From contig DMYQ01000095.1 in assembly GCA_003482555.1 (NCBI GenBank), forward strand, positions 1-21,032: a stretch of 21,032 bases of DNA, given 5' to 3'. The position numbers and the translations under genes were made by a program. Shown here piece after piece: positions 6,710-15,113 of the stretch (positions are counted from its first letter, which is position 1; each line of letters opens with the position of its first letter). The DNA is from Janthinobacterium sp. (lineage in GTDB: Bacteria > Pseudomonadota > Gammaproteobacteria > Burkholderiales > Burkholderiaceae_D). The notes beneath the pieces were generated by a model, which worked only from the letters and a program-made list of their open reading frames with translations, did no database searches and was not told the origin of the DNA.

Positions 6710-7582
6710 TCAGGCGATCACTTCGACGGCCTGGTCTTGCAGCAGAGCCAGCAGGCGCGCGATTTCTTCGCGCATCTTGCGGCGGTCGACGATCATGTCG
6801 ACGGCGCCCTTGGTGACGAGGAACTCGGCGCGCTGGAAGCCTTCCGGCAGCTTTTCACGCACGGTGTTTTCGATCACGCGCGGACCGGCGAAACCGATCA
6901 GCGCCTTCGGCTCGGCGATCACGACGTCGCCCATGAAGGCGAAGGAGGCGGACACGCCGCCCATGGTCGGATCGGTCAGCACGCTGATGAAGGGCAGTTT
7001 TTTCTCGGACAACTTGGTCAGCATGGCCGTGGTCTTGGCCATTTGCATGAGCGACAGCAGGCCTTCCTGCATGCGCGCGCCGCCGGTGGCGGTGACGCAG
7101 ATGAACGGCACCTTCTGCTCGAGGGCGATCTGGGCGCCGCGCACGAAGCGCTCGCCCACCACCGAGCCCATGGAGCCGCCCATGAATTCGAATTCGAAGC
7201 AGGCCACCACCACGGGCAGGCTCATGATGGCGCCGCCCATGACCACCATGGCGTCGGTCTCGCCGGTCGCTTCCATGGCCGCCTTCAGGCGTTCGGGGTA
7301 TTTTTTGCTGTCCTTAAACTTCAGGGTGTCGACCGGCAGCACTTCCTGGCCGATGTCGTAGCGCCCGCCCTCGTCGAGCAAGGCGTCGAGGCGCTCACGC
7401 GCGCGGATGCGCATGTGGTGGCTGCACTTGGGGCAAACGTGGAGATTCGATTCAAGGTCGGTGCGGTAGAGCACTGCTTCGCACGATGGGCACTTGACCC
7501 AGAGGCCTTCCGGCATGGTCTTGCGGGCGGCGGCGTCGGAACGCTGGATTCGGGGGGGCAGCAGTTTTTCTAGCCAACTCAT
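6710..7582 (-). CDS. accD: Acetyl-CoA carboxylase carboxyltransferase subunit beta
   Basis: Beta subunit of the carboxyltransferase half of acetyl-CoA carboxylase; with AccA it moves the carboxyl group from biotin to acetyl-CoA to form malonyl-CoA, the first step of fatty acid synthesis. It has 290 residues, normal for AccD. A four-cysteine zinc ribbon is complete (C31, C34 in CPSC and C50, C53 in CPKC). The crotonase-like core contains ATGGARMQEG (165-173 region) and DPTMGGVSASFA (about 204-215). The ATG at 7580-7582 has GAAGGAG 6 nt upstream, a strong ribosome site. The 168-nt gap to the next gene upstream suggests a promoter just before accD, although I could not pick convincing -35/-10 boxes. 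It is the first gene of the accD-folC-dedD-cvpA-purF run. Confidence 0.98.
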   Translation of the reverse strand: MSWLEKLLPPRIQRSDAAARKTMPEGLWVKCPSCEAVLYRTDLESNLHVCPKCSHHMRIRARERLDALLDEGGRYDIGQEVLPVDTLKFKDSKKYPERLKAAMEATGETDAMVVMGGAIMSLPVVVACFEFEFMGGSMGSVVGERFVRGAQIALEQKVPFICVTATGGARMQEGLLSLMQMAKTTAMLTKLSEKKLPFISVLTDPTMGGVSASFAFMGDVVIAEPKALIGFAGPRVIENTVREKLPEGFQRAEFLVTKGAVDMIVDRRKMREEIARLLALLQDQAVEVIA

Positions 7583-7689
7583 ACATTCTCCTTCTGCAGC
7601 AATCTCAGTGGACGGTAGTTTAGCCGGTAAGACCGTGCTTGTCGAACATTAAGGGGTGTAACTTGCTGTTTTGACACTGTTTTTAAAGT

Positions 7690-7711
7690 GGCGCTCGGTA
7701 CTTTGAGCGCC
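7690..7711. terminator. Hairpin between the small membrane protein gene and accD
   Basis: GGCGCTC (7690-7696) / GAGCGCC (7705-7711) form a 7-bp stem with an 8-nt loop, about 40 nt past the stop of the 91-residue protein gene. The minus-strand bases that follow are ACTTTAAAAAC, so a proper T-tract is lacking. The rest of the 7583-7750 gap is AT-richer than its surroundings and probably holds the accD promoter. Confidence 0.4.
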
Positions 7712-7750
7712 CTTCTCAACAATAAGTTCGGCTAGCCAGTACGAGCGGGA

Positions 7751-8026
7751 TCAGGCTTCGCGCGTGGTGACTTCGAAGCCGCCGGTCATGCCCGCCACCA
7801 GGTTGTAGATCCAGGCGCCGATCAGGGTAAACAGGCCGCCAAACACGGCGTACACGATCGGCAGGAGGATCAGCACGCCCATCGACAACCCGGGCATGCC
7901 GGTGGCGCGCACCGCCCCCATGCTCATACCCATGATCAGGACGAACGGAAGGGAGATCAGCAGGTACAGCACGGCCGCCACTTTCGCTGCCTGCAGGGGG
8001 GCGATATTGATGATTTGCTTTTTCAT
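7751..8026 (-). CDS. Small two-helix membrane protein of unknown function
   Basis: A 91-residue protein with a short polar N-terminus (MKKQIINIAPLQAAK), a first hydrophobic helix at about 17-40 and a second at about 48-78, ending in GAWIYNLVAGMTGGFEV and a short charged tail. I do not recognise a named family with certainty; I recall similar small proteins with a YNLVA-x-x-x-GG-[IF]-E ending in proteobacteria, annotated as DUF or transmembrane protein. The ATG at 8024-8026 has GAGG 8 nt upstream. It is isolated: the trpA terminator lies upstream of it and a weak hairpin plus a long gap separates it from accD, so it is probably transcribed alone. In other lineages accD directly follows the trp or truA-trpF genes, so this gene is an insertion into the conserved order. 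Coding is supported by composition and membrane topology; no function can be given. Confidence 0.8.
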   Translation of the reverse strand: MKKQIINIAPLQAAKVAAVLYLLISLPFVLIMGMSMGAVRATGMPGLSMGVLILLPIVYAVFGGLFTLIGAWIYNLVAGMTGGFEVTTREA

Positions 8027-8128
8027 ACAGTGGACCTCAGAGAAAGGTTAATCGGGAGAAACCTCGACCAATCTACCAAAGAACCGCGCCGGAATAAGCA
8101 GGTCACCAAAGCGAAGTTTGATCAAACG

Positions 8129-8157
8129 CAAACAGGGGCCAACGCGGCCCCTGTTTG
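8129..8157 (-). terminator. Terminator of the trp genes
   Basis: Perfect 12-bp inverted repeat CAAACAGGGGCC (8129-8140) / GGCCCCTGTTTG (8146-8157) with loop AACGC, 26 nt past the trpA stop. On the minus strand the stem ends in CTGTTTG followed by CGTTTGATC, giving a moderately T-rich tail. It closes the truA-trpF-trpB-trpA transcript. Confidence 0.8.
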
Positions 8158-8183
8158 TCCATTTCTCCGCGCTGGCTAGCTGG

Positions 8184-8981
8184 CTAGCTGTCGAGCGCCG
8201 TGCGAATGCCCGTGACGAAGGCCTGCACCGCCGCCACCGCCTGGTCCTTGGGCGTGTTCTCGATCTCCTGGATGATGCGGCTGCCGATCACCACCGCGTC
8301 GGCCACCTCGGCCACCGCTTTCGCCGTGGCGGCGTCGCGGATGCCGAAGCCCACCCCCACCGGCAGCTTGACGTGTTCGCGGATGGCGGCCAGGCGGCGC
8401 GCCACGTCGGCCGTGTCGATATTGCCGGCGCCGGTGACGCCCTTGAGCGAGACGTAGTAGCTAAAGCCGCTGCCGACCTTGGCCACCTGGGCGATGCGCT
8501 CCGGCGTCGAGGTGGGCGCCAGCAGGAAGATCAGGTCCAGCCCGTTGGCGCGCATGGCGGCGGCGAACTGCTCGCATTCCTCGGGCGGATAGTCGACCAC
8601 GATGGCGCCGTCCGCGCCGGCATCCTTGGCCGCGGCGATGAAGGCGTCCGTGCCCATGCGCTCGATCGGATTGGCATAGCCCATCAGCACCACCGGGGTG
8701 TCGGGGTCGGTCTGGCGGAACTGGCGCACGTAGGCCAGCACGTCGTGCATGCCGATGTTGAACTTAAGCGCGCGCTCGCAGGCGCGCTGGATGACCGGGC
8801 CCTCGGCCATCGGGTCGGAAAACGGCACGCCCAGTTCCAGCACGTTGGCGCCGCCGGCGACCATGGCGTGCATGAGGGGGACGGTCATTTCCGGGCCGGG
8901 GTCGCCGGCGGTGATGAACGTGACCAGGCCGGTCTTGTGTTGGGCTTTGAGCGCTGCGAAGGTGGGTGCGATTCTGGACAT
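8184..8981 (-). CDS. trpA: Tryptophan synthase alpha subunit
   Basis: Alpha subunit of tryptophan synthase, a TIM barrel of 265 residues that cleaves indole-3-glycerol phosphate and passes indole to TrpB through the tunnel of the complex. The first catalytic acid is present as E49 (NVLELGVPFSDP, 46-57). The position equivalent to the second catalytic residue, Asp60 in the Salmonella enzyme, is glutamate here (MAEGP, 58-62). Other family features such as LLAPTSTPERI and VGFGI (phosphate-binding part) are present. Start chosen at ATG 8979-8981; there is no good Shine-Dalgarno sequence, and reading further upstream would run antisense-frame through the end of trpB. The 83-nt trpB-trpA gap holds a 12-bp hairpin. 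The stop region contains a duplicated TGGCTAGC. Last gene of the trp cluster, followed by a terminator. Assignment is certain; the D60E change is commented on separately. Confidence 0.97.
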   Translation of the reverse strand: MSRIAPTFAALKAQHKTGLVTFITAGDPGPEMTVPLMHAMVAGGANVLELGVPFSDPMAEGPVIQRACERALKFNIGMHDVLAYVRQFRQTDPDTPVVLMGYANPIERMGTDAFIAAAKDAGADGAIVVDYPPEECEQFAAAMRANGLDLIFLLAPTSTPERIAQVAKVGSGFSYYVSLKGVTGAGNIDTADVARRLAAIREHVKLPVGVGFGIRDAATAKAVAEVADAVVIGSRIIQEIENTPKDQAVAAVQAFVTGIRTALDS

Positions 8982-9009
8982 GGCGATGATGGTTGTTCTG
9001 GTTGGGGTG

Positions 9010-9038
9010 GCGTGGCGGCGCGCGCGGCGCCGCCACGC
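9010..9038 (-). other. Hairpin in the trpB-trpA gap
   Basis: Perfect 12-bp GC-only-like stem GCGTGGCGGCGC (9010-9021) / GCGCCGCCACGC (9027-9038) with loop GCGCG. It sits 28 nt upstream of the trpA start codon and 26 nt past the trpB stop. No T-tract follows. It could tune trpB/trpA stoichiometry or message stability; that is inference. Confidence 0.55.
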
Positions 9039-9064
9039 GGGCGGGATGGAACGGGCGGCGCGGC

Positions 9065-10308
<1,244 letters not shown>

Positions 10309-10312
<4 letters not shown>

Positions 10313-11001
10313 GGGGTGTCTCGCTTTGCATGCTGGGGAAGCTCGGTGTTGTCGGCGGCCCTGACCGCGCCGGCGAAGGCGTGGATCAGGGCGGCGTCCT
10401 TGATGCCCTTGGCTTGCTCGACACCGCTGCTGATGTCGAGCGCGTACGGGCGTACGCGCAGCACCGCCTCAGTGGCGCTGGCTACGCTCAAGCCACCACT
10501 TAAAACGACCCGAGGCGCGAGTTCTTTTGGGATGATGGACCAATCGAAAACCTTTCCTGCCCCGCCGTAGGCATCCACGAAAGTGTCGAGCAGGAGGCCC
10601 GAGAACAATGCGCTGGCGGCGCGGTATTGATGTTCGTATTCTAGCAAATCGGCGCCGCTCGTGTCCGGCCGGACCCGAAACGCCCGCAGGAAGGGGCGCT
10701 GCACGGCCGCGGCGATGGCCGCGCACTGCGCGGCCGTCTCGTCGCCATGGAACTGCAGCTGCATGAAGGGGGCCGCGCGCGCCACCGCGGCCACCTGCTC
10801 CACGCTGGCGTTGACGAACAGCGCCACGGTGGTGATAAAGGGCGGCACGGCCGCCATCAGGGCCCCGGCCTGCTCCGGCGTCACGTAGCGCGGGCTGTTG
10901 GGATAGAACACGAAGCCGAGCGCGTCGGCGCCGGCGGCCACGGCCGCGCGCACGTCTTCCGGACGGGTCAGGCCGCAAATCTTGATACGGGTGCGAGGCA
11001 T
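10309..11001 (-). CDS. trpF: Phosphoribosylanthranilate isomerase
   Basis: Isomerises N-(5'-phosphoribosyl)anthranilate to the carboxyphenylamino-deoxyribulose phosphate in tryptophan synthesis. A TIM barrel of 230 residues, somewhat longer than usual because of a polar C-terminal tail. The catalytic pair is visible: C9 in KICGLTRPED (7-16) and D139 in LLLDTF (136-141). AYGGAGKVFDW (144-154) and VVLSGGL (165-171) provide the phosphate-binding loops. The start ATG at 10999-11001 begins one base after the truA stop (TGA-C-ATG), and the stop overlaps the trpB start by four bases, so the three genes are probably translated in a coupled manner. I preferred this start over the in-frame one at 11055 because it begins at the first beta strand and does not overlap truA. 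Confidence 0.97.
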
Positions 11002-11002
11002 G

Positions 11003-11800
11003 TCAGAACCAGGGTAACGGGCTGGTCGCGTCGTGCGGCAGACCCCACTTGGCATCGTAATCGATTTTGGCCAGGTACAGGCCGTCGGGCATGAAGGTGG
11101 GCGCGGCCTCGGCGCGGTCGCGCCCGGCCAGCACGTCGGCCAGCCATTCGGGCCGGTGGCGGCCCTGGCCGACGTAGATGAGCGAGCCGATCAGGTTGCG
11201 CACCATGTGGTGCAGGAAGGCGCTGGCGCGGACGGTGAACACGATGGCCTCGCCGCGGTGCTCGATGCGCACCTCGTGCATCTGCTTGACCGGCGACTTG
11301 GCCTGGCATTGCGAGGAGCGGAAGGCCGAGAAATCATGGGTGCCGACCAGGTAGCGCGCGGCCGCGCGCATGGCCTGCACGTCGAGCGGACGGAACACCC
11401 AGCCGGCGCGCCCGGCCAGCAGCGGCGAGCGGATCGGATTGTTGTAGAGCACATAGTGATAGGTGCGCGCGTAGGCGGCGAAGCGGGCGTGGAATTCCTG
11501 GCCCGGCAGCTCGGGCAATTCGTGGGCCCAGCGCACCGCGATGGCCTCGGGCAGGAAGGCGTTCACCCCGCGCACCCAGGAGGCGGTCGCGCGGGTGAGC
11601 TCAGTGTCGAAATGGACCACCTGTTCGAGCGCGTGCACACCGGTGTCGGTGCGCCCGGCGCAGGTGGTCGGCAGGAACACGCGCGCGAACTGCTCGAGCG
11701 CGATTTCAAGCCGGTCCTGGACTGTGTTGCGCTGTGGCTGCTTCTGGTAGCCGTTGAAGGCGGTACCGTCGTACTGGACGCCGAGTGCGATCCGCTTCAA
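11003..11800 (-). CDS. truA: tRNA pseudouridine synthase A
   Basis: Converts uridines 38-40 of the anticodon arm in many tRNAs to pseudouridine. It has 265 residues against about 270 in E. coli. The catalytic aspartate is D52 in CAGRTDTGVHA (47-57), and the family blocks GVQYDGTAFNGYQ (7-19), YARTYHYVLYN and FLHHMVRNLIG are present. The first codon is TTG (11798-11800): in the same frame an upstream TGA follows after only six more codons and none of them is ATG or GTG, while the protein from TTG begins exactly like the family (MKRIALGVQYDG). GGA lies about 6 nt before it. Two ATGs just upstream are out of frame. It follows fimV by 45 nt and runs into trpF with a 1-nt gap, the same fimV-truA-trpF order seen in Pseudomonas. 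Confidence 0.97.
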   Translation of the reverse strand: MKRIALGVQYDGTAFNGYQKQPQRNTVQDRLEIALEQFARVFLPTTCAGRTDTGVHALEQVVHFDTELTRATASWVRGVNAFLPEAIAVRWAHELPELPGQEFHARFAAYARTYHYVLYNNPIRSPLLAGRAGWVFRPLDVQAMRAAARYLVGTHDFSAFRSSQCQAKSPVKQMHEVRIEHRGEAIVFTVRASAFLHHMVRNLIGSLIYVGQGRHRPEWLADVLAGRDRAEAAPTFMPDGLYLAKIDYDAKWGLPHDATSPLPWF

Positions 11801-11845
11801 ATCATGTCCATCGTGCGTTCAATCGATTGGCGTGGCACTGGCGCA

Positions 11846-14290
11846 TCAGCCCAGCTTGGTGCGCATGGCGTTGGCCTTGCCGACCTGCTCGGCGCTGCCA
11901 CCCTTGATGACCTCGTCCAGCAGTTCGCGCGCGCCTTCCTTGTCGCCGATCTCCTGGTAGGCGATCGCCAAGTCGAGCTTGGTTTCCATTTCCATGTGCA
12001 CGGCCGACAGCTCGCCCGGGGCGGCCGCGGCGTGGTCCAGGGCGCCGAACGGGTCCGGCTCGCCCAGGCCGCCCAGTTCGGGCAGCGCGCTCGGCGCGGC
12101 GTCGCTGGACGGCAGGTCCAGGTCGATGGTGGACATGTCAAATTCCGGGGCCGTGCGGGCCGCCGGCGTGGCCGCCGGCAGGTCCGGCAGGCCGAAGTCG
12201 AGCGGCGCGGCGGCGCTTGGCGCGACCGGGGCCTCGTCCGGCAGCGCGAAGTCCATCGCGTCCAGGTCCATCAGCGCGTGGTTGGCGCTCGCCTGCTCCA
12301 GCGGTGTGGACGGGGTGGACGGCAGGTCCGGCAGCGCGGTCATGTCGAACTGGTCGGACAGGCCGGCGGCGCCGAACTGGGGCTCGGCGGCGGCATGCGG
12401 CAGATCCAGGCTCAGGCCGTCCAGCGCCTTGGCATGGTCGGCGCCAGCCTCGGTGGCGCCGGCGGCAGGGGCGTCGAAGTCCATGTCGAAGGCCATGTCG
12501 AACGCTTCATCGGCCGCAGCCGTAGGTGCTGGTGCCGGCGCTGGTGCGGCTGCGGGCATGCTGAAGTCCATGGCAGGCTCGGCCACGTGGGCGCTGGCCG
12601 GCATCACCACCGGCTCGGCTTGCGGCGCGGCGTTTGGCGCATTGCTGGTGACCGGCTCAAAGCTCAGGCCGCCCAGGTCGAAGTCCAGGACGTGGTCGTC
12701 TTCGGCCGCGGCCGCGGGGGCCGGGGCTGGCGCGGCCGGCACCATGGTGGCGTCGGCCGCCAGGTCCATGTCCAGATGGTGGGCGTCGGCGTTGGCGGCC
12801 AGCGACTGGTCCAGCTGCTGGCTCAGCATCACCTGCTGGGCCAGTTCCTCGGCGGTCGGCGCCGGCGTCACCGGCGCGGCCGTGGCGGCGCTGGCGTAGA
12901 GCGGATTGTCCGGATCGATCGACAGGCCCAGCACGGCGGCCTGGGCCCAGTCGTCGCCATGGCCGTGGGTCAAGCCGAACATCTCGCTGGCCTGGGTTTC
13001 GAAGGCGCGCAGGTCCTTGCGCGCGGCGTAGATCTCGAGCAGCTTGAGGCGCACCGGCATGCGTTCCGGATGGGTGCGCAGCGCCTCCTTGAGGATTTCC
13101 TCGGCCTGGGCGTCGCGGCCGTAGGCGATGTAGACGTCCGCTTCGGCCACCGGATCGACTTCGTTGGTGTCGAGCTGGCTGGCGGACGGCGCGAAGCTGG
13201 AATTGAACACGCTGTTGTTGGTGTCGATGCTCTGGCCGCCGGTTTCGGCGAACAGCGAATGGGCCTGGTCGGTCGGCGCGCCCAGGATCGACGGTTCGGT
13301 CGGCGCCTTCGCGACCTGCTTGCGGCGGCGCAGCGCCCCGATGCCGAGCACGGCGGCCAGGATCGCGCCCAGGCCGATCAAGATCGGGGTGATGTTATCG
13401 AGAATCAGGTCGACGATGCCCGGCTCGCTGGCCATGGGCGAGGCGGCCTTCTTGGCGTGCTTGGAGGCCGGCTTGGCCGGCGCGGAAGCGCTGGCGACGA
13501 CCGGTGCCGGCTTGACGGACGCGGGCGCGCTGGCGGCGGCGGGCGGGGCCACCGGCTTGGCGAGCGGCTCCTTGATGGCCTCGGCGGCGGCCTTGTTCTT
13601 GACGGCCATCAGCTTCTCGAGGTCGCTGACGTTGCGCTCGAGTTCCTTGACGCGCGCGGTGGCGTCGGCCAGCGCCCTGTCCTTGGCGATCTTGTCTTCC
13701 GCGCTCAGGGTCGCGCCCTTGGCGCCGGCCGCGTCGGCCACGACGGCCTTGGACAGCTTGAGCTGGTCCTTCGATTCGTTGGCCGCGGTAGGACGCTCCT
13801 GGACCTTGGCGGTGATCTTGCCGGCGGCGCTCTGGGTGCTGGCGCGCTCCTTGTCGGGCGCGGCCGTGGCGACCTGCCCGGCCAGCTTGTTGCGGTAGGC
13901 GTTGAAGTCGGCAGCGTGGGCCACCACGACCCCGCGCGCCTCGCTGTCGCTGGTGCCCTTGACGGTCTCGGCGTCGGGCACGGCCAGGATCTGGCCGGAC
14001 TTCAGCCGATTCATATTGTTGCCGGCGAAGGCGTCTGGATTGGCGCGGTACAGCGCCACCAGCATCATGTCGAGCGACACGTCGGTCGGCTTGACCTGGC
14101 CGGCGATCTTGCCCAGCGTGTCGCCCGGCTTGACCTTGTATTCGCTGGCCCCATGCTTGGCGGGCGCGGCCTCGTTCTTGGCCGGCGCCGGCTCGCTGGC
14201 GGGCGCGGCGCGCGTGACGCGGGCTGCGGCGCGCTGGCTCGGCGCGGCCGGCGTCGGGCGCGCGCCCTGCGAGAGCACGTCGACCGGCGC
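11846..14290 (-). CDS. fimV: FimV/HubP-type polar landmark protein, main part after a frameshift
   Basis: This frame carries all but the N-terminal domain of FimV, an inner-membrane peptidoglycan-binding protein that in Pseudomonas is needed for type IV pilus function and polar organisation. Counting from the codon at 14278, there is a LysM domain (about 45-101, YKVKPGDTLGKIAG to GQILAVPD), an Ala/Lys-rich coiled coil (about 190-235), a Pro/Ala linker, one membrane helix (about 295-316, followed by RRRKQ), and a long acidic Ala/Pro/Asp-rich cytoplasmic region. It ends in the C-terminal FimV domain (about 760-810, ETKLDLAIAYQEIGDKEGAR), TPR-like. The 5' end has no credible start: the signal peptide and first domain are in another frame (14292-14741). 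Removing one G from GGG at 14290-14292 joins both parts into a 964-residue protein. Either a sequencing indel or a true frameshift; truA follows. Confidence 0.88.
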   Translation of the reverse strand, partial: APVDVLSQGARPTPAAPSQRAAARVTRAAPASEPAPAKNEAAPAKHGASEYKVKPGDTLGKIAGQVKPTDVSLDMMLVALYRANPDAFAGNNMNRLKSGQILAVPDAETVKGTSDSEARGVVVAHAADFNAYRNKLAGQVATAAPDKERASTQSAAGKITAKVQERPTAANESKDQLKLSKAVVADAAGAKGATLSAEDKIAKDRALADATARVKELERNVSDLEKLMAVKNKAAAEAIKEPLAKPVAPPAAASAPASVKPAPVVASASAPAKPASKHAKKAASPMASEPGIVDLILDNITPILIGLGAILAAVLGIGALRRRKQVAKAPTEPSILGAPTDQAHSLFAETGGQSIDTNNSVFNSSFAPSASQLDTNEVDPVAEADVYIAYGRDAQAEEILKEALRTHPERMPVRLKLLEIYAARKDLRAFETQASEMFGLTHGHGDDWAQAAVLGLSIDPDNPLYASAATAAPVTPAPTAEELAQQVMLSQQLDQSLAANADAHHLDMDLAADATMVPAAPAPAPAAAAEDDHVLDFDLGGLSFEPVTSNAPNAAPQAEPVVMPASAHVAEPAMDFSMPAAAPAPAPAPTAAADEAFDMAFDMDFDAPAAGATEAGADHAKALDGLSLDLPHAAAEPQFGAAGLSDQFDMTALPDLPSTPSTPLEQASANHALMDLDAMDFALPDEAPVAPSAAAPLDFGLPDLPAATPAARTAPEFDMSTIDLDLPSSDAAPSALPELGGLGEPDPFGALDHAAAAPGELSAVHMEMETKLDLAIAYQEIGDKEGARELLDEVIKGGSAEQVGKANAMRTKLG

Positions 14291-14291
14291 C

Positions 14292-14741
14292 CGCCTGGGC
14301 CGCCTGGGTGCTGCGCATCTCGGCCGGATCGAGCAGGAAGGTGTATTCGCGCACCAGGCGCCCGCTGTCCCAGCTCAGTTCGAGCAGCATGTCGACGAAC
14401 GGTTCGTTGACCGGCTGGGACGAGGTGATCTTGATGAACTGGCGCGTGCCGCGCTGCTCGACCGCGAAGCGCAGCGAGCTCAAGGTTGGATTGAATTCGA
14501 TGTTCGCCAGGCGGAAGGCGTCGGTCGGCGCCAGCTTGGCGCTCAGGCCGCGCGCCTCGTCGTTCGACACCGCCGTCAGTTCGATTTCGGCATTGAGCGG
14601 CTGGCCCAGCGACGACAGCACGGTCAGCTTGCCCAGACCCGCCGCGTGGGCCGCGGACGATAACAACACGGCGCTGGCGACGGCGCCGGTGAGTGTTTTC
14701 AACGCGAACGACGTCATCTTGGAGCGATTGTGTACAGGCAT
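14292..14741 (-). pseudogene. fimV: FimV N-terminal part (signal peptide and first domain), out of frame with the rest
   Basis: Reads MPVHNRSKMTSF, then a hydrophobic stretch ending in SSAAHA, a clear Sec signal peptide with predicted cleavage after about residue 33 (AHA-AGLGK). The FimV N-terminal domain follows: GKLTVLSSLGQPLNAEIEL, an AFRLANIEF segment, QFIKITSSQPVNEPFVD and ELSWDSGRLVREYTFLLDP, typical of the family and ending near residue 139. After Q149-A150 this frame turns into an Arg-rich non-FimV tail (to 13395), whereas the next frame continues as a normal FimV linker (APVDVLSQ). The likely start is ATG 14739-14741; ATG 14715-14717 (MTSFALK) and 14751-14753 are alternatives, none with a strong ribosome site. 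If the extra base is real, the product would be a truncated exported protein without LysM, membrane helix or C-terminal domain. Confidence 0.8.
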
Positions 14742-14989
14742 AGTGGGCGGCATCAGAGTTGGCTGGGGAGAAGGCAGGTTTCCCGGAGGTCTCAACATAT
14801 CATCATGCACTAGAGCATGCAAGCTTTTGGCCCGGATATGTGGGGTACAAGCGGCGTTAACGTGCAATCTGACGCATTCTTCAGCAGCGATCTTGGCGTC
14901 AACTCACGTGAAGAATTGGCAAGCCCATTGCGTGTTTTGACAACTTACTTGTCAGCTTCAATATCGCTTGAAAACAAGAGTGATGTCAC
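14742..14989 (-). promoter_or_regulatory. fimV upstream region with candidate promoter
   Basis: No gene is visible between the asd terminator and fimV. A possible sigma70-type promoter on the minus strand is TTGCAT (14817-14822), a 17-nt spacer and TATGTT (14794-14799), 53 nt upstream of the chosen fimV start; the -35 match is poor. A 6-bp dyad TGACAA-N5-TTGTCA lies at 14938-14954, and a direct repeat CATGCA-CTAGAG-CATGCA overlaps the promoter spacer. The region is AT-richer than its neighbours, as expected for a regulatory gap. The plus-strand reading frame through here crosses the asd terminator and is not credible. Confidence 0.35.
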
Positions 14990-15028
14990 AAAAAAAACCG
15001 CCGTTTCATGCCTTGCACGAAACGGCGG
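14990..15028 (-). terminator. Intrinsic terminator of asd
   Basis: On the minus strand CCGCCGTTTC and GAAACGGCGG form a perfect 10-bp stem (15019-15028 and 14998-15007) around an 11-nt loop, followed directly by eight T residues (14997-14990). It is about 80 nt past the asd stop. Strong Rho-independent terminator ending the leu-asd transcript. Confidence 0.94.
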
Positions 15029-15080
15029 CGTCACCGCGCTGGCACTGCGCGACTGGCGCGCAGACTGGCGGCTGATTGGA

Positions 15081-15113
15081 TCGCTTACTGGGTCGCTTAC
15101 TGGGTCGCTTACT
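15081..15113 (-). repeat. 12-nt tandem repeat carrying three in-frame stop codons
   Basis: TCGCTTACTGGG is repeated at 15081-15092 and 15093-15104, with a partial third unit at 15105-15113. On the minus strand the unit reads AGTAAGCGACCC and begins at the asd stop codon. Because the period is 12, each copy places another TAA in the asd frame, so translation would meet three TAA codons in succession. Confidence 0.85.

Noticed and set aside
11033..14410. Very long open frame on the plus strand opposite truA and fimV
   Set aside because: It is antisense to two recognisable genes, is rich in Gly/Arg/His/Val repeats typical of GC-rich shadow frames, has no domain and no start context.
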